Below, one piece after another: positions 44,353-54,057 of a stretch of DNA of 64,000 nt. Position 1 is the first letter of the stretch. Each line of letters starts with the position of its first letter. The position numbers and the translations under genes were made by a program. The notes beneath the pieces are model-generated. The model ran no database searches. It was not told the origin of the DNA and saw only the letters and a list, made by a program, of their open reading frames with translations. Location: contig JAUXSF010000041.1 in assembly GCA_030679955.1 (NCBI GenBank), positions 97,497 to 161,496 on the forward strand, in the 5' to 3' direction. Origin of the DNA: Chlamydiales bacterium. GTDB lineage: Bacteria > Chlamydiota > Chlamydiia > Chlamydiales > JAJFMA01.

Positions 44353-45333
44353 ATGATTAATCATGATGGAAATATTAATAACTCAGGATCTCCGGACATC
44401 CCTGAGCAAAAATTTTTCTCGGATAACAGCCTAATTGGAGCAGAGTTTCCGGTTTTTGCAAAAGACATCGCCGCTCCAGGCGCCACCAAATACACGCCTG
44501 CCCAAGTCGAGTCGATGATTGTTAATGGCCGAAAAACTGCCAGCGACATCCTAGGCAGTCCTGATTCTACCATTCCTCATAAAACAAGCGCCAAAGACGT
44601 TCAAAATTTGTTATGGTTTTTAACGGCCTGTGCTTGCGAGCGCTCTGGTTCATCATTTAACAGAGGGGTAATACGTTTATCCCCACTGACTGAAGATCAA
44701 AGCCTTAGATTAAGAATTTTTTTTGCCAACTGTAAAGAAGCAAATGCCCACAGCCGCCCTTCTTCTCATTTTAAAGAACTCTCAATTGGGTCTCAGAAAG
44801 GACTAGACTTTGACAAAGGTTCTCTACCCTTTGATCAAAGTCTTAGCACCCTCTTATGCGGTCGGTTACAAGATAACAGCTTTTTCGTGAAGTTTGAGCG
44901 AGAAGCTGTTGCTGTAACAAAACCTATTGCAAGTCTTCGCCATCTCAAACACTGGGTATCTCATGTTAGATCAGGAGGAGGTGATAGAAACGTGGGAGGA
45001 AAGGAAACAAGAAGAGAAACCGACGGCCAAGAAGAGATAAAAAGAGCTTATCTCAAAATGGTAGATGTCTTAGGCTTGAAAGGAAAAACAAAAGAACAAG
45101 AGATAAAATCGCACTCACGTATCTTCCAAATATTTCAGCGCGTAGAAGAGATTAATTACAAATTACAAACACTGATTGCCAGACGAGGCGACAATGGCTT
45201 AAACGGAAAAAGTGCTGACAACTTGAAAAAAGCAATCGATGAGTTCTACGAAGTAGCGAATAGCATACCGGACGTGCACCTAATTAGTGGACGCGAGATC
45301 CTTCTTGATATACAGAAATATCTTTCCCCTTAG
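44353..45333 (+). CDS. Hypothetical protein, effector-like
   Basis: The 326-aa protein has no recognised family, signal peptide or membrane segment. The first 30 residues are Asn/Ser-rich and disordered, while the middle and end are helical (NLLWFLTACACERSG, KMVDVLGLKGKTKEQEIKS, NLKKAIDEFYEVANSI). Its leader is strongly AT-rich, like those of the other lineage-specific genes here. The composition fits a secreted protein but does not show it. It sits alone between the nqr operon and the convergent gcvPB. Confidence 0.7.
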   Translation: MINHDGNINNSGSPDIPEQKFFSDNSLIGAEFPVFAKDIAAPGATKYTPAQVESMIVNGRKTASDILGSPDSTIPHKTSAKDVQNLLWFLTACACERSGSSFNRGVIRLSPLTEDQSLRLRIFFANCKEANAHSRPSSHFKELSIGSQKGLDFDKGSLPFDQSLSTLLCGRLQDNSFFVKFEREAVAVTKPIASLRHLKHWVSHVRSGGGDRNVGGKETRRETDGQEEIKRAYLKMVDVLGLKGKTKEQEIKSHSRIFQIFQRVEEINYKLQTLIARRGDNGLNGKSADNLKKAIDEFYEVANSIPDVHLISGREILLDIQKYLSP

Positions 45334-45370
45334 ACACTCCAGTCCACCAACACCCGCGAATGCGAATCCC

Positions 45371-46816
45371 TTACGACAGACGAGTTCTGAGAATAGGCTT
45401 GCGAGCAGCCTGAACTTCATCCAATCGACCAATCTTCGTATGATGCGGAGCTCCGCGCACGGTCTCGGGCTCTAGGTGAATTTCCTTCACAATAGACTCG
45501 ATAATGTGCACAAAGTTATCTAGAGTTGCCTTGGACTCGGTTTCTGTCGGCTCAATAAGCATGCATTCTTTAACAATAAGCGGGAAATAGATTGTCGGAG
45601 CGTAGACACCATAATCTAAGAGACGCTTAGCTATGTCCAGAGCTTTGATCCCTTTGTCGAGATAGTCGGTTGCTTGAATGACAAACTCGTGCATACAAGG
45701 CTGAGCATAGGGAACCGTAAAAAATTTCGAGAGGCGCTTTTTGAGGTAGTTGGCGTTCAGTACCGCTTGCTCCCCAACACGTCGAAGGCCAGCGTGACCA
45801 TGCATACGGATGTAAATATACGCTCTGAGGCATATGGCAAAGTTGCCATAGAAAGTCGATATACGTCCGATAGAATCTTTACTGTCGTTCTCAACTTCGT
45901 AGAAATCTCTCGTCTTGGTAACCTTTGGAACCGGCAAAAATGGTTTTAAGCGATCGTTGCAAAGTACTGGACCGGCGCCGGGACCTCCTCCGCCATGGGG
46001 CGTAGAAAATGTTTTGTGCAAATTGATGTGCATGACATCAAAACCCATATCACCAGGGCGCACAATGTTGAGAATAGGATTCAGGTTGGCGCCGTCATAA
46101 AATAGCAAGCCACCATGATCGTGCACAATCTTCGTCACTTCACGAATATTTGTGCTGAAAAGTCCCAAGGTGTTGGGATTGGTTAACATCAATCCTGCTG
46201 TTTTGTCCGAGACAACCTCACGCAAGTGATCGACATCTAAATCGCCCTGAGCATTGCTACGAATGGAAACTGTTTCAAACCCAACCATCGCTGCCGTGGC
46301 GGGATTTGTGCCATGGGCATTATCGGGCACCAACATCTGTGTGCGTTTAGTATCGCCATTATAGCGGTGGTATTCGGAGATCATGCGAACACCTACGAAT
46401 TCGCCCTGTGCACCAGCATTAGGTGCCAACGTACCGGCCGAAAAACCACAGATTTGACATAAGAGTTCTATAAGCTCGTAAATGACTTGTAGGCACCCTT
46501 GAACCATCTTAGGGTCTGCCATGGGATGACAACGTGTAAAACTAGGCATAGAAGCGACAGTTTCGTTGACGCGAGGGTTGTACTTCATCGTACAGCTTCC
46601 CAATGGGTAAAACGTCGTATCAATACCAACATTATCTCGCGCCAGCTGCGAAAAGTGACGCATTAGATCCAATTCGGAGATCTCGGGCAATCCAAGTGGC
46701 GTCTTGCGCGCTAGTTTGGGATTTGGTTGAAAGCTATCGAATGCAGAGGACTCTTTGGGCAAGCTGTAGGCATGCTGCCCCTCTTGGTTTTTCTCGAAAA
46801 TTGTCTTACGAGCCAT
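45371..46816 (-). CDS. gcvPB: Glycine dehydrogenase (decarboxylating) subunit 2
   Basis: The 481-aa PLP subunit of the split P-protein decarboxylates glycine and passes the aminomethyl group to lipoyl-GcvH. The PLP lysine is in DVMHINLHKTFSTPHGGGGPGAGP. Other family blocks are GIDTTFYPLGSCTMKYNPR and PDNAHGTNPATAAMVGF. It starts 3 bases after gcvPA on the same strand and ends the gcv cluster. Most Chlamydiaceae keep only a GcvH-like protein, so a complete system is a feature of the environmental lineages. Confidence 0.95.
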   Translation of the reverse strand: MARKTIFEKNQEGQHAYSLPKESSAFDSFQPNPKLARKTPLGLPEISELDLMRHFSQLARDNVGIDTTFYPLGSCTMKYNPRVNETVASMPSFTRCHPMADPKMVQGCLQVIYELIELLCQICGFSAGTLAPNAGAQGEFVGVRMISEYHRYNGDTKRTQMLVPDNAHGTNPATAAMVGFETVSIRSNAQGDLDVDHLREVVSDKTAGLMLTNPNTLGLFSTNIREVTKIVHDHGGLLFYDGANLNPILNIVRPGDMGFDVMHINLHKTFSTPHGGGGPGAGPVLCNDRLKPFLPVPKVTKTRDFYEVENDSKDSIGRISTFYGNFAICLRAYIYIRMHGHAGLRRVGEQAVLNANYLKKRLSKFFTVPYAQPCMHEFVIQATDYLDKGIKALDIAKRLLDYGVYAPTIYFPLIVKECMLIEPTETESKATLDNFVHIIESIVKEIHLEPETVRGAPHHTKIGRLDEVQAARKPILRTRLS

Positions 46817-46819
46817 GAA

Positions 46820-48154
46820 TCAACCCCCTAACACTTCTGCAAAACGATCTAGCTGCTCGATGCTCTTGGTCTCTGTTACAGCTATAAGCAGCTGTTTACT
46901 TCGACTACTATAATGCTTAACAAGGTTTAAACCAGGCTCAATGCTGTGAATACGACAATGCGAATACACTTCTGACAGCGGGCGAGAAACCTCTACCACA
47001 AACTCATTGAAGATTGAAACGCCGGTATTAACTTTTAGGCCAGGACGGTTGCTAAGTAGCTCACGCAAGTACGAAGCGCGTTGAAAATTCGTTAGCGCCA
47101 ACTTACGAATACCCACTGGCCCGTACCACAAAACGGCCACTAAACTTGCCAAGGCCGCTAAAGCCTGATTGGTACAAATATTAGAGGTCGCCTTGTCGCG
47201 GCGAATATGTTGCTCGCGAGCCTGTAGGGTCAAGACAAAGCCTCGGCGCCCTTTAGCATCCACAGTTTCGCCGACCAACCGTCCAGGAAGCTGGCGGACA
47301 AGAGCCTCTCGGCACGCCATATAACCAACGTAAGGACCGCCAAATTGCAGTGGAAGGCCAAAAGGCTGCATATCCCCCACGGCAATATCTGCACCGAGAT
47401 CGCCAGCAGAGCTATATAGACCATAGGCAAGAGGATTAGCACACAAAATGCTTAAAATACCCTTTTCTTTTGCGGCAGCAAAAGCAGATGATGCGTCCTC
47501 GATAGTCCCCAAGAAGTTTGGGCTCTGGAGTAGTACAGCGGCTGTTTTGTCGTCTAAAAGCGAATGCAATGCATCAAGATCCACGAGTCCTTCTGCCAGG
47601 CAAGGTATGGTGACTATCTCAATGGCATGGTTCTTAAGATACTGTTCAACAACCGCGCGATAATGCGGATGTAACGTTTCTGCTATCGCGATTTTAGTGC
47701 GGTCAGATTTTAGACGCAGTGCCATAAGGATAGCTTCAGCACAAGCGGAAGCGCCGTCGTAAACCGAGGCATTGGCAACATCCATGCCTGTCAATTCACA
47801 GACAACCGATTGAAACTCAAATATCGCCTGCAAGGAACCTTGCGACATTTCGGCTTGATAGGGAGTATAGGCGGTTAAAAACTCCGATTTGCTGCAAATG
47901 GCACCTACTAATGCAGGAACGTGATGTTCATAAGCCCCTGCGCCCAAATAGCTCTCATACTGTGGAAAGGTATTTTGTGCGGCAATAAATTCAGCTAACC
48001 GCAGCACGTCATATTCTGAGAGACCGTCATCACCTTTCGGTGCTGACTGTATGATGTCGCGTGGAACAGCGTGAAATAGCTCTTCCACACTCTTTATGCC
48101 TAGAGTAGCGAGCATTTCGCGGTTCTGGCGTTCCTTGTTGGCAATAAAATCCAT
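46820..48154 (-). CDS. gcvPA: Glycine dehydrogenase (decarboxylating) subunit 1
   Basis: The 444-aa partner of GcvPB resembles the N-terminal half of the single-chain P-protein but lacks the PLP lysine. Typical blocks are FLTAYTPYQAEMSQGSLQAIFEFQSVVCELTGMDVANASVYDGASA and RQLPGRLVGETVDAKGRRGFVLTLQAREQHIRRDKATSNICTNQAL in part. It forms the heterotetramer with GcvPB, in the cytoplasm. It lies 17 bases after gcvH. Confidence 0.95.
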   Translation of the reverse strand: MDFIANKERQNREMLATLGIKSVEELFHAVPRDIIQSAPKGDDGLSEYDVLRLAEFIAAQNTFPQYESYLGAGAYEHHVPALVGAICSKSEFLTAYTPYQAEMSQGSLQAIFEFQSVVCELTGMDVANASVYDGASACAEAILMALRLKSDRTKIAIAETLHPHYRAVVEQYLKNHAIEIVTIPCLAEGLVDLDALHSLLDDKTAAVLLQSPNFLGTIEDASSAFAAAKEKGILSILCANPLAYGLYSSAGDLGADIAVGDMQPFGLPLQFGGPYVGYMACREALVRQLPGRLVGETVDAKGRRGFVLTLQAREQHIRRDKATSNICTNQALAALASLVAVLWYGPVGIRKLALTNFQRASYLRELLSNRPGLKVNTGVSIFNEFVVEVSRPLSEVYSHCRIHSIEPGLNLVKHYSSRSKQLLIAVTETKSIEQLDRFAEVLGG

Positions 48155-48171
48155 TGGATGACCTCGACACG

Positions 48172-48534
48172 TTACTTTTTCACCAGCTTGAGGTAGGATG
48201 CACTATCCATCAATGTATCGAGCTCTTGAGGTTCCGATAGTTCTATTTTAAACAACCAGCCATCAGCTTCAGGATTGTTGTTAACTGTCTCTGGGTTGTC
48301 CTTGAGGCCATCATTAACCGCGACAATTTTGCCTGTCACGGGTGCATAAACATCGGCTGCAGCCTTGGTAGATTCTAAGACAACTGCTTCTTGCCCCTTT
48401 TTCACAGTTTTGCCAACCTGGGGCAATTCAACATAGACAATATCACCCAGCTCTTTCTGTGCATAATTTGTTACGCCAACGGTGCCGACAGCGCCCTCAA
48501 CGGTGATCCACTCATGCGACTCTGTATACTTCAT
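48172..48534 (-). CDS. gcvH: Glycine cleavage system H protein
   Basis: The 120-aa lipoyl carrier starts at MKYTESHEWI, where GGAGG stands just upstream; an in-frame start 18 codons earlier (48588) is too far from any ribosome binding site. The lipoylated lysine is K57 in VVLESTKAAADVYAPVTG. It shuttles the aminomethyl group between the P, T and L proteins. A lipoate ligase-like gene lies upstream on the same strand. Confidence 0.96.
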   Translation of the reverse strand: MKYTESHEWITVEGAVGTVGVTNYAQKELGDIVYVELPQVGKTVKKGQEAVVLESTKAAADVYAPVTGKIVAVNDGLKDNPETVNNNPEADGWLFKIELSEPQELDTLMDSASYLKLVKK

Positions 48535-48553
48535 TATGACCTCCATTAGGGAC

Positions 48554-49624
48554 TTATCTCTTATAAAAAGGAAGCTTGACCACTTCACTTCTTAAGCGGC
48601 GGCCACGCACTTCTATTTCTATCATTTCGCCAATCGCTAAATTGCTATTCACCATGACTATGGCAATGCCTCTACCTAAGCAAGGTGAATGCGAACCTGA
48701 GGTAACAACCCCTATCTCCCTTCCACCTTGAAAAACGGTACATCCAGCCCTGGGAACGCCTTCCTCATCAAGCAAAGCACCATGCTGCATGCGCCTATCA
48801 TTCGTCTGCTGCAGCCTCACCAATGCTTCCTGACCCAAAAAATCCTTCTTCCACTTAACCGTCCAGGCAGAGATACTTTCTGTAGCCGCAATGTCATCGG
48901 CAAGTTCATGCCCATATAGTGCAAAGCCGGCTTCTAAGCGCAAGGTATCGCGCGCTCCTAACCCCACTGGTTGCAAATCATAACGAGCTCCCAAAGACAG
49001 TGCAGCATCCCAAATCTCTCCGATAATGTCATTAGGAGCGATAATCTCAAAACCACCAGATCCAGTATACCCTGTTCGAGCCAAGATCACTTCTGTCTGA
49101 CCAAACATCACAGGCATAAAACGCATCGCTTTAAGCTGCCATGTGCCTGGAAAAAGGTCGCGAACTAATGGTTCTGCCGTGGGGCCTTGAATAGCAATAA
49201 TGCCATCTTCACTGTACCGTGGCGTTAATGTCACTTTGTACTGTCGCGCCATTTTGCGCAGATGTTCCAGGTCTTTCTGCCTGTTAGCGGCATTGACGAT
49301 GATAAATAACTTGGTGGCGCTTTCTCGATAAATAATGGCATCGTCTATGCTGCCACCATCTTCGTTCGGAAGTACCGTGTAGATCGCTGTCTGGTCGGCC
49401 TGCCCGACAACATTATTTGTAGAAACAAAATGCAAAAAGCTCTCAGCTTCCGGGCCGGTAACCAAAATACGTCCCATATGGGACACATCAAATATACCAA
49501 CAGCCTTGCGAACGGCCATGTGCTCAGAAATAATCCCCTTATACGATATGGGCATTTCCCAGCCGGCAAAGTCGACTATCTTGGCTCCTAATGCTACATG
49601 TCGTTCATATAGTGCTGTCCTCAT
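48554..49624 (-). CDS. gcvT: Aminomethyltransferase (glycine cleavage T protein)
   Basis: The 356-aa enzyme moves the C1 unit to tetrahydrofolate and releases ammonia. Start at MRTALYERH (49624), overlapping the upstream gene by ATGA, with GAGG before it; a start 8 codons earlier (49648) is less likely. The blocks HVALGAKIVDFAGWEMPISY, FDVSHMGRILVTGPEA, and ARTGYTGSGGFEI are characteristic. It is followed by gcvH, gcvPA and gcvPB within 20 bases each. Confidence 0.95.
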   Translation of the reverse strand: MRTALYERHVALGAKIVDFAGWEMPISYKGIISEHMAVRKAVGIFDVSHMGRILVTGPEAESFLHFVSTNNVVGQADQTAIYTVLPNEDGGSIDDAIIYRESATKLFIIVNAANRQKDLEHLRKMARQYKVTLTPRYSEDGIIAIQGPTAEPLVRDLFPGTWQLKAMRFMPVMFGQTEVILARTGYTGSGGFEIIAPNDIIGEIWDAALSLGARYDLQPVGLGARDTLRLEAGFALYGHELADDIAATESISAWTVKWKKDFLGQEALVRLQQTNDRRMQHGALLDEEGVPRAGCTVFQGGREIGVVTSGSHSPCLGRGIAIVMVNSNLAIGEMIEIEVRGRRLRSEVVKLPFYKR

Positions 49625-50349
49625 TTCACCAACCTCACACTGGCCCAAAGGCTAGGTTGCTGGTCAATTGCATAGTCATTCGAGGACACAGCAAAATGTT
49701 GCGGATCGTCTCCAGGTCTATTAATGCGATAGGTAAAGCCAATGCGGTCAAATTGCTCGGGATCGTAGCCATGCAAGCAATGAGCCGGGATAAATATATC
49801 TAGTCGATAGGTGTTCTTGTAGAGATGTATGGTATTCTTGAGCTCGTTTGAATCACACCATTCATGAACATCTTCTGTTCTGAAACGTGTTATCTCCCCG
49901 CAGGAATGTCCATTAACTTCTTTAGGCAAAAAGTAAAAGTGATGGCAAAAGCGATTGTTGAAACCAGAGGCCTTAGAATCGCGCGTATCAATAAAGAACT
50001 CGACGCTATCACCTGTGCGTAGCTCAGGGTAGAAACACTTTTCAGCCTCTTTCTCAACAGAAACAGATGCATAGAAGCCACGTTGATGCCACGCCAATGC
50101 AACATCAGCAAATGTCTCTTCTCCACATAGTTCGGCCAAAGATGGCAACGAATAGGTGGGAGTGAGCGGCCCAGGTCCCTTAGAACTTTCTGCCCTATGA
50201 TGACAATTAACCGAAACAGCAAAGAGGCCCACAGGTGCGAGCTTAAACGCTGGATCCTCTAATGCTAGTCCTTCCTGATCGAAATTGAGCTCTCCTTCAT
50301 CATTCTCATCGTCATTACGGCGATTACGGGAGGTCCTTTTTATTCTCAT
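49621..50349 (-). CDS. CBM9/DOMON-like domain protein
   Basis: The 242-aa protein starts at MRIKRTSRNRRNDDE (50349), behind GGGAGGTAGC; an ATG 15 codons earlier is less likely. After a charged N-terminal tail, the body is a beta-sandwich with features of CBM9-like domains: FADVALAWHQRGFYASVSVE, then DSVEFFIDTRDSK, then FIPAHCLHGYDPEQFDRIGFTYRINR. There is no signal peptide, so a sugar-binding role is doubtful. It overlaps the preceding SurA-like gene by 26 bases and gcvT by 4, so it is cotranscribed with both. Confidence 0.65.
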   Translation of the reverse strand: MRIKRTSRNRRNDDENDEGELNFDQEGLALEDPAFKLAPVGLFAVSVNCHHRAESSKGPGPLTPTYSLPSLAELCGEETFADVALAWHQRGFYASVSVEKEAEKCFYPELRTGDSVEFFIDTRDSKASGFNNRFCHHFYFLPKEVNGHSCGEITRFRTEDVHEWCDSNELKNTIHLYKNTYRLDIFIPAHCLHGYDPEQFDRIGFTYRINRPGDDPQHFAVSSNDYAIDQQPSLWASVRLVK

Positions 50350-52750
50350 GGTTGCTACCTCCCGCTGAGCGGTGGATCTCTTGTGCCTCGTCACGCTCTA
50401 AGTAAGCAAAGCTGATGGCATTTTTATCTTGTATGATGTCTAAAACTTCATACATAAGCTGTCGCTGAGCATCCGCTCCTAGCTGATGGCGCGCACGGTC
50501 CATTTCCTGCCCTGCAATAATACTATTGACTGATGGGCCTCTAGAAGCTAATTGGAAGAACCATAGCTCTCCATTAGGCTTAGCAGCGACATTGCTCCAC
50601 TGCTTAGGTTCCATAGTAAACAGCACTTCACGTCCAGCATTAGCGGCGTCATCACTGCGGCGCAGCGAGAGAGGTGTCTTCTGTAGCTTAAACTGCTCGG
50701 CTATCGCTAGTGTCGGAGCTAATTTGTCTTCTTCGGCCTTAGGCTGCGCAGCAGCTACCAAGGAATCAGCGGCAGATGGGTTCTTCTTGATCTGCTCACG
50801 TGCATTACGAACATGAGATAGAAGGCGATAGGTCGTCGCTCCACTAGCTCCCAAAGAATCATCTTTACCCTTGCCGATGCTGTCTTTGTAGTCTTTCTCT
50901 ACAGCAGTAATCAGGTCTTTGTAATACTCGGCAGCTACGAGATCCTGAACGTCCTCTAAAGGCTTCCAGGACTCACCTTTGCGATATTTCCCTGGATCAG
51001 CCACGCGAAGCTTTTCGTAAAAAGGATCTAGCAAAGCTAGAATTTTTTGGTTCAAGGTATCGTCGGCAGCGGCATCAGCAAAGGAAAGAACTTCCCAATT
51101 CTTGTCGCGATCGATCACACTAATACGATAGTAATTTAGACCATCACCACTAAAGTGCTGAAGTTTCTCCAAGGTTTCTTTGCCACCCAGAGGAGCCAGG
51201 TCGAGTAAAGCGATCAAAGCTTGTCTGTCTTCCACTCCACGCAATGGCAAGGTGCCGCCTTTTAAACGTATGCCTACCGTAACGCGCTCGGGAGTCGCAG
51301 CTTCCAGCGCTTGCTCGATCCATTCAGGATGCGCGCTGACGATGGCTTCTCGTGCGTACTCGTCAACCTTTGCTCGTGTAGATGGCGCCAATGCCTCTAA
51401 GGCTGTAAAACGCTCTGCTGAATTGGTTGTTTTCTTAACAGCTAGCTCAGGAAACTCTTTTTTGAGCTTTTCCCAATGGTCATCTTGCGTTTCCCAATTC
51501 CACATCTCTTTAACGCCAACACGTGCCTGCAAGCTCTTTTTACTAGCTTCAGCAACTTCCAACATGTAGCGCTTTTGGACCAATTCCGGATGGCTCTTCT
51601 GAACTTCCGCAACTGTTAGGAATTTGGTAGGAATATCCAACTGAGACTTTCTGGACGCCTTATCAGATACCGCGTTCAAGTAAACTTCTAGCTTCTGAAG
51701 CGCGCGGAAATCGGATAGACGCAGACCTTCAGGCACTACATATAGGTCACCTTCAGCTGTCTCTAAAGCATACTCTGTGTATTGCTGGAACAACGCGGGG
51801 TCAACAAAAACTGCGTTGCCAACGCCATCAAACAATCTTCTGAATAGCAAAACCTGACGCCAAACTTTGGCGGCACTATACTCATCCAAACCAGTACGAC
51901 GTAACTGATCGTTCATGTACTGACGGGAATTAGCAGCGCCTGTATTTGTTTGAGCACTGAGCTGCTTGAAAGTGATGTCTGCCTGATTCAAGAGGTCAGC
52001 TAACGCTTCTTGAATGGTGACTTCATAACCCTTCTGCTCGGCAATAATAGCAGAATTGATGATGAATTGGCAGGTAAGCCGTACAAATCGAGGACCAAAC
52101 CAATCTTCCAGAGTATGGTAGCCAAAAAGCGATAGGTCCTGACGTGGCAAATTAGGATCCGGCTGCAACCAAGGATACTGCTGCTCTTGGTAGCGCAATA
52201 CTTGTGTCAACATCGGTGCAGGAAACACTTGCTGCGCCAAAAAAAGATTGACGCGCGACTTAAAGGCTTCAGGACTTTCAGCAACTTCAGCGCCACGTAA
52301 TTCGTCGAGGCTAACTTTAAGGTTCGGTGCAAAATGATTCCATACAGCTTCGGTGCTGATGAATCTTGCCGATGGGTGCACGTACAGCTTTGCGCGTTTT
52401 TCACGACGCAAGCGCGACTGCAAGTCAACACCGAGATGCTCGGCATACTTGGACACCAGCTGTTCGGCTAGTCCCGTTACAAGAAAGTCGTTGGTTAAAA
52501 CACCATCGCTTATTGAGTTTCCGGCCCACATATTCTGCCGCAAACCGGCATCTGAACTTAGGAAGAGAGCCATTGACTCTACCTCCGACACATTAACTTT
52601 GCTGCCGTCAACGGCGACAAAAGCTAGCCTGTCATGTGGGTGGGTGGTTTCAATAGTTCCGTATGTCCCAAAAAAGCTGAAGGACAGCACAATAACTATC
52701 GTGATGGCGATAAAAAGATAACGCTGATATTTGCGAAAAAATTGAAGCAT
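50324..52750 (-). CDS. SurA/PpiD-like membrane-anchored chaperone
   Basis: The 808-aa protein has one N-terminal helix (YLFIAITIVIVLSFSFFGTYG) and a long periplasmic part, the layout of PpiD. After the anchor comes a SurA-N-like region (FVAVDGSKVNVSEVESMALFLS). No clear parvulin active-site block was seen, so it may be a chaperone without isomerase activity. It would help fold outer-membrane or secreted proteins. GGGAG lies 10 bases before the ATG. It overlaps the CBM9-like gene, and the gcv genes follow. Confidence 0.65.
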   Translation of the reverse strand: MLQFFRKYQRYLFIAITIVIVLSFSFFGTYGTIETTHPHDRLAFVAVDGSKVNVSEVESMALFLSSDAGLRQNMWAGNSISDGVLTNDFLVTGLAEQLVSKYAEHLGVDLQSRLRREKRAKLYVHPSARFISTEAVWNHFAPNLKVSLDELRGAEVAESPEAFKSRVNLFLAQQVFPAPMLTQVLRYQEQQYPWLQPDPNLPRQDLSLFGYHTLEDWFGPRFVRLTCQFIINSAIIAEQKGYEVTIQEALADLLNQADITFKQLSAQTNTGAANSRQYMNDQLRRTGLDEYSAAKVWRQVLLFRRLFDGVGNAVFVDPALFQQYTEYALETAEGDLYVVPEGLRLSDFRALQKLEVYLNAVSDKASRKSQLDIPTKFLTVAEVQKSHPELVQKRYMLEVAEASKKSLQARVGVKEMWNWETQDDHWEKLKKEFPELAVKKTTNSAERFTALEALAPSTRAKVDEYAREAIVSAHPEWIEQALEAATPERVTVGIRLKGGTLPLRGVEDRQALIALLDLAPLGGKETLEKLQHFSGDGLNYYRISVIDRDKNWEVLSFADAAADDTLNQKILALLDPFYEKLRVADPGKYRKGESWKPLEDVQDLVAAEYYKDLITAVEKDYKDSIGKGKDDSLGASGATTYRLLSHVRNAREQIKKNPSAADSLVAAAQPKAEEDKLAPTLAIAEQFKLQKTPLSLRRSDDAANAGREVLFTMEPKQWSNVAAKPNGELWFFQLASRGPSVNSIIAGQEMDRARHQLGADAQRQLMYEVLDIIQDKNAISFAYLERDEAQEIHRSAGGSNHENKKDLP

Positions 52751-52835
52751 GTCGGAGCAAACTCCCGTGATTTACGAGTTGCGATACTATCAGAGCAGAC
52801 CCTTTCCCACAAACAATTTTAATCAGCGACGACCG

Positions 52836-53258
52836 TTAAACGGCTGCTGCCTTGGTCCATCGTGCCACTGGAACAATCTTGATACCCCCACGAGCGGTAA
52901 ACTCACAGCGCACTTCTATGCTCTTGGGTTGCAAAATTTTTACCAAATCTTGACAGATCTGGTTGGTGGCATACTCTGCAAAGGTTCCCTGATTGCGGTA
53001 GCCCCCTAGATATAACTTGAGGCTCTTGGATTCCACCAACCACTGATCTGGCTTGTACGTAATAAAAATACGTGCGAAATCAGGCTGATTGGTCACAGGG
53101 CATAAACTAGTAAATTCTTCGCAAATAAGGTTCACATCATAGTCTGAATCCAACCAACGGTTAGGTATCGGCTCAAGAATGGAGCCATCTATTGTGGTTG
53201 GCAAAGGCACCTTTTGGCCTAGTAGCGTTAGATTTGCTTCGGGTGCTTCTTGTGTCAT
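52836..53258 (-). CDS. queF: 7-cyano-7-deazaguanine reductase
   Basis: QueF reduces preQ0 to preQ1 with NADPH for queuosine in tRNA. The 140-aa protein starts at MTQEAPEAN (53258), overlapping the lipoate ligase-like gene by ATGA. The catalytic Cys and Asp are in FTSLCPVTNQPDF, and ESKSLKLYLGGYRNQG is the next block. The usual F-H-E that follows is F-A-E here, so one active-site His is missing. The length matches the unimodular type. This gene is 85 bases before the SurA-like gene. Confidence 0.93.
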   Translation of the reverse strand: MTQEAPEANLTLLGQKVPLPTTIDGSILEPIPNRWLDSDYDVNLICEEFTSLCPVTNQPDFARIFITYKPDQWLVESKSLKLYLGGYRNQGTFAEYATNQICQDLVKILQPKSIEVRCEFTARGGIKIVPVARWTKAAAV

Positions 53259-53986
53259 GGCCTTACTTCCTCGATATTTTGCAAGCATTCTGCCAATAAT
53301 GCTCTTAATTGGCAACGCGCATCCTCCAGCTCAGCTGGAGTGGGATTAAGGCCAAGCAACGGATAGCTATTGGCTTTCATGTCGTTGATCACATCGCCAC
53401 CACCTAACAAAACAGTGCTCAGGACATCTTCTGGAACCATGCCCAAGCAAATAGACCCTTGATGTAGCAACCCATTTTTTGTTCTTCTTTGTGCAGAACC
53501 ACCCACCTTCTGTCCTTGCCACATCACATCATATTTGGTGGGATGTGCCATACAGAACTGCTTAGAGGGGGCATTTAGTAGCTGCGGCTCATTTGCCAAA
53601 AGAGTTGTTGGAGCCTCGATACCTTTAAAACGTCGTATCGCTTGCAACACCGCACCATTGATCAAGGCATAGGTCTCTAATGTATTTTGTGAGAAATGAG
53701 GATGCCCAGAGGGTAATAAAACTGAAAAAGCCAGGTCATAAGTGTGAAATATGATTCCTCCGCCCGTCGGACGACGAGCTATCTGATACCTATGTGTCGA
53801 TAGCCCCAAGGGCCTCAAGTATTTAGTAGGATCAACAAAATAACCAAATGTGAGTGCGTTCTGAGACCACTCATAGTTGTGAAGAACCGGCTCCGATTGC
53901 TGCTTTAAAAGGCGCAAAAGGGCGGTATCAAAGGCCATGTTAGCCACTGCGGAAGTAGGTGCTGTCTTTAATACTTGCCATTTCAT
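53255..53986 (-). CDS. Lipoate-protein ligase A / octanoyltransferase-like protein
   Basis: The 243-aa protein has the BPL/LplA/LipB fold. RRPTGGGIIFHTYDLAFS at about 71-88 is the lipoate-binding loop and YDVMWQGQKVGGSAQRRTKNGLLHQGSI at about 152-179 has the conserved Lys. It would attach lipoate or octanoate to GcvH and the 2-oxoacid dehydrogenases. Scavenged versus synthesised acid cannot be told apart here. It heads the minus-strand series that continues with queF, SurA-like, CBM9-like and the gcv genes. Confidence 0.85.
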   Translation of the reverse strand: MKWQVLKTAPTSAVANMAFDTALLRLLKQQSEPVLHNYEWSQNALTFGYFVDPTKYLRPLGLSTHRYQIARRPTGGGIIFHTYDLAFSVLLPSGHPHFSQNTLETYALINGAVLQAIRRFKGIEAPTTLLANEPQLLNAPSKQFCMAHPTKYDVMWQGQKVGGSAQRRTKNGLLHQGSICLGMVPEDVLSTVLLGGGDVINDMKANSYPLLGLNPTPAELEDARCQLRALLAECLQNIEEVRP

Positions 53987-54057
53987 GGTTCAAGTATACC
54001 ACAAACAGCGTAATTACAGAAGTTCCCATGATTTTTTTCTTACAGTTCTTGAGAGTA

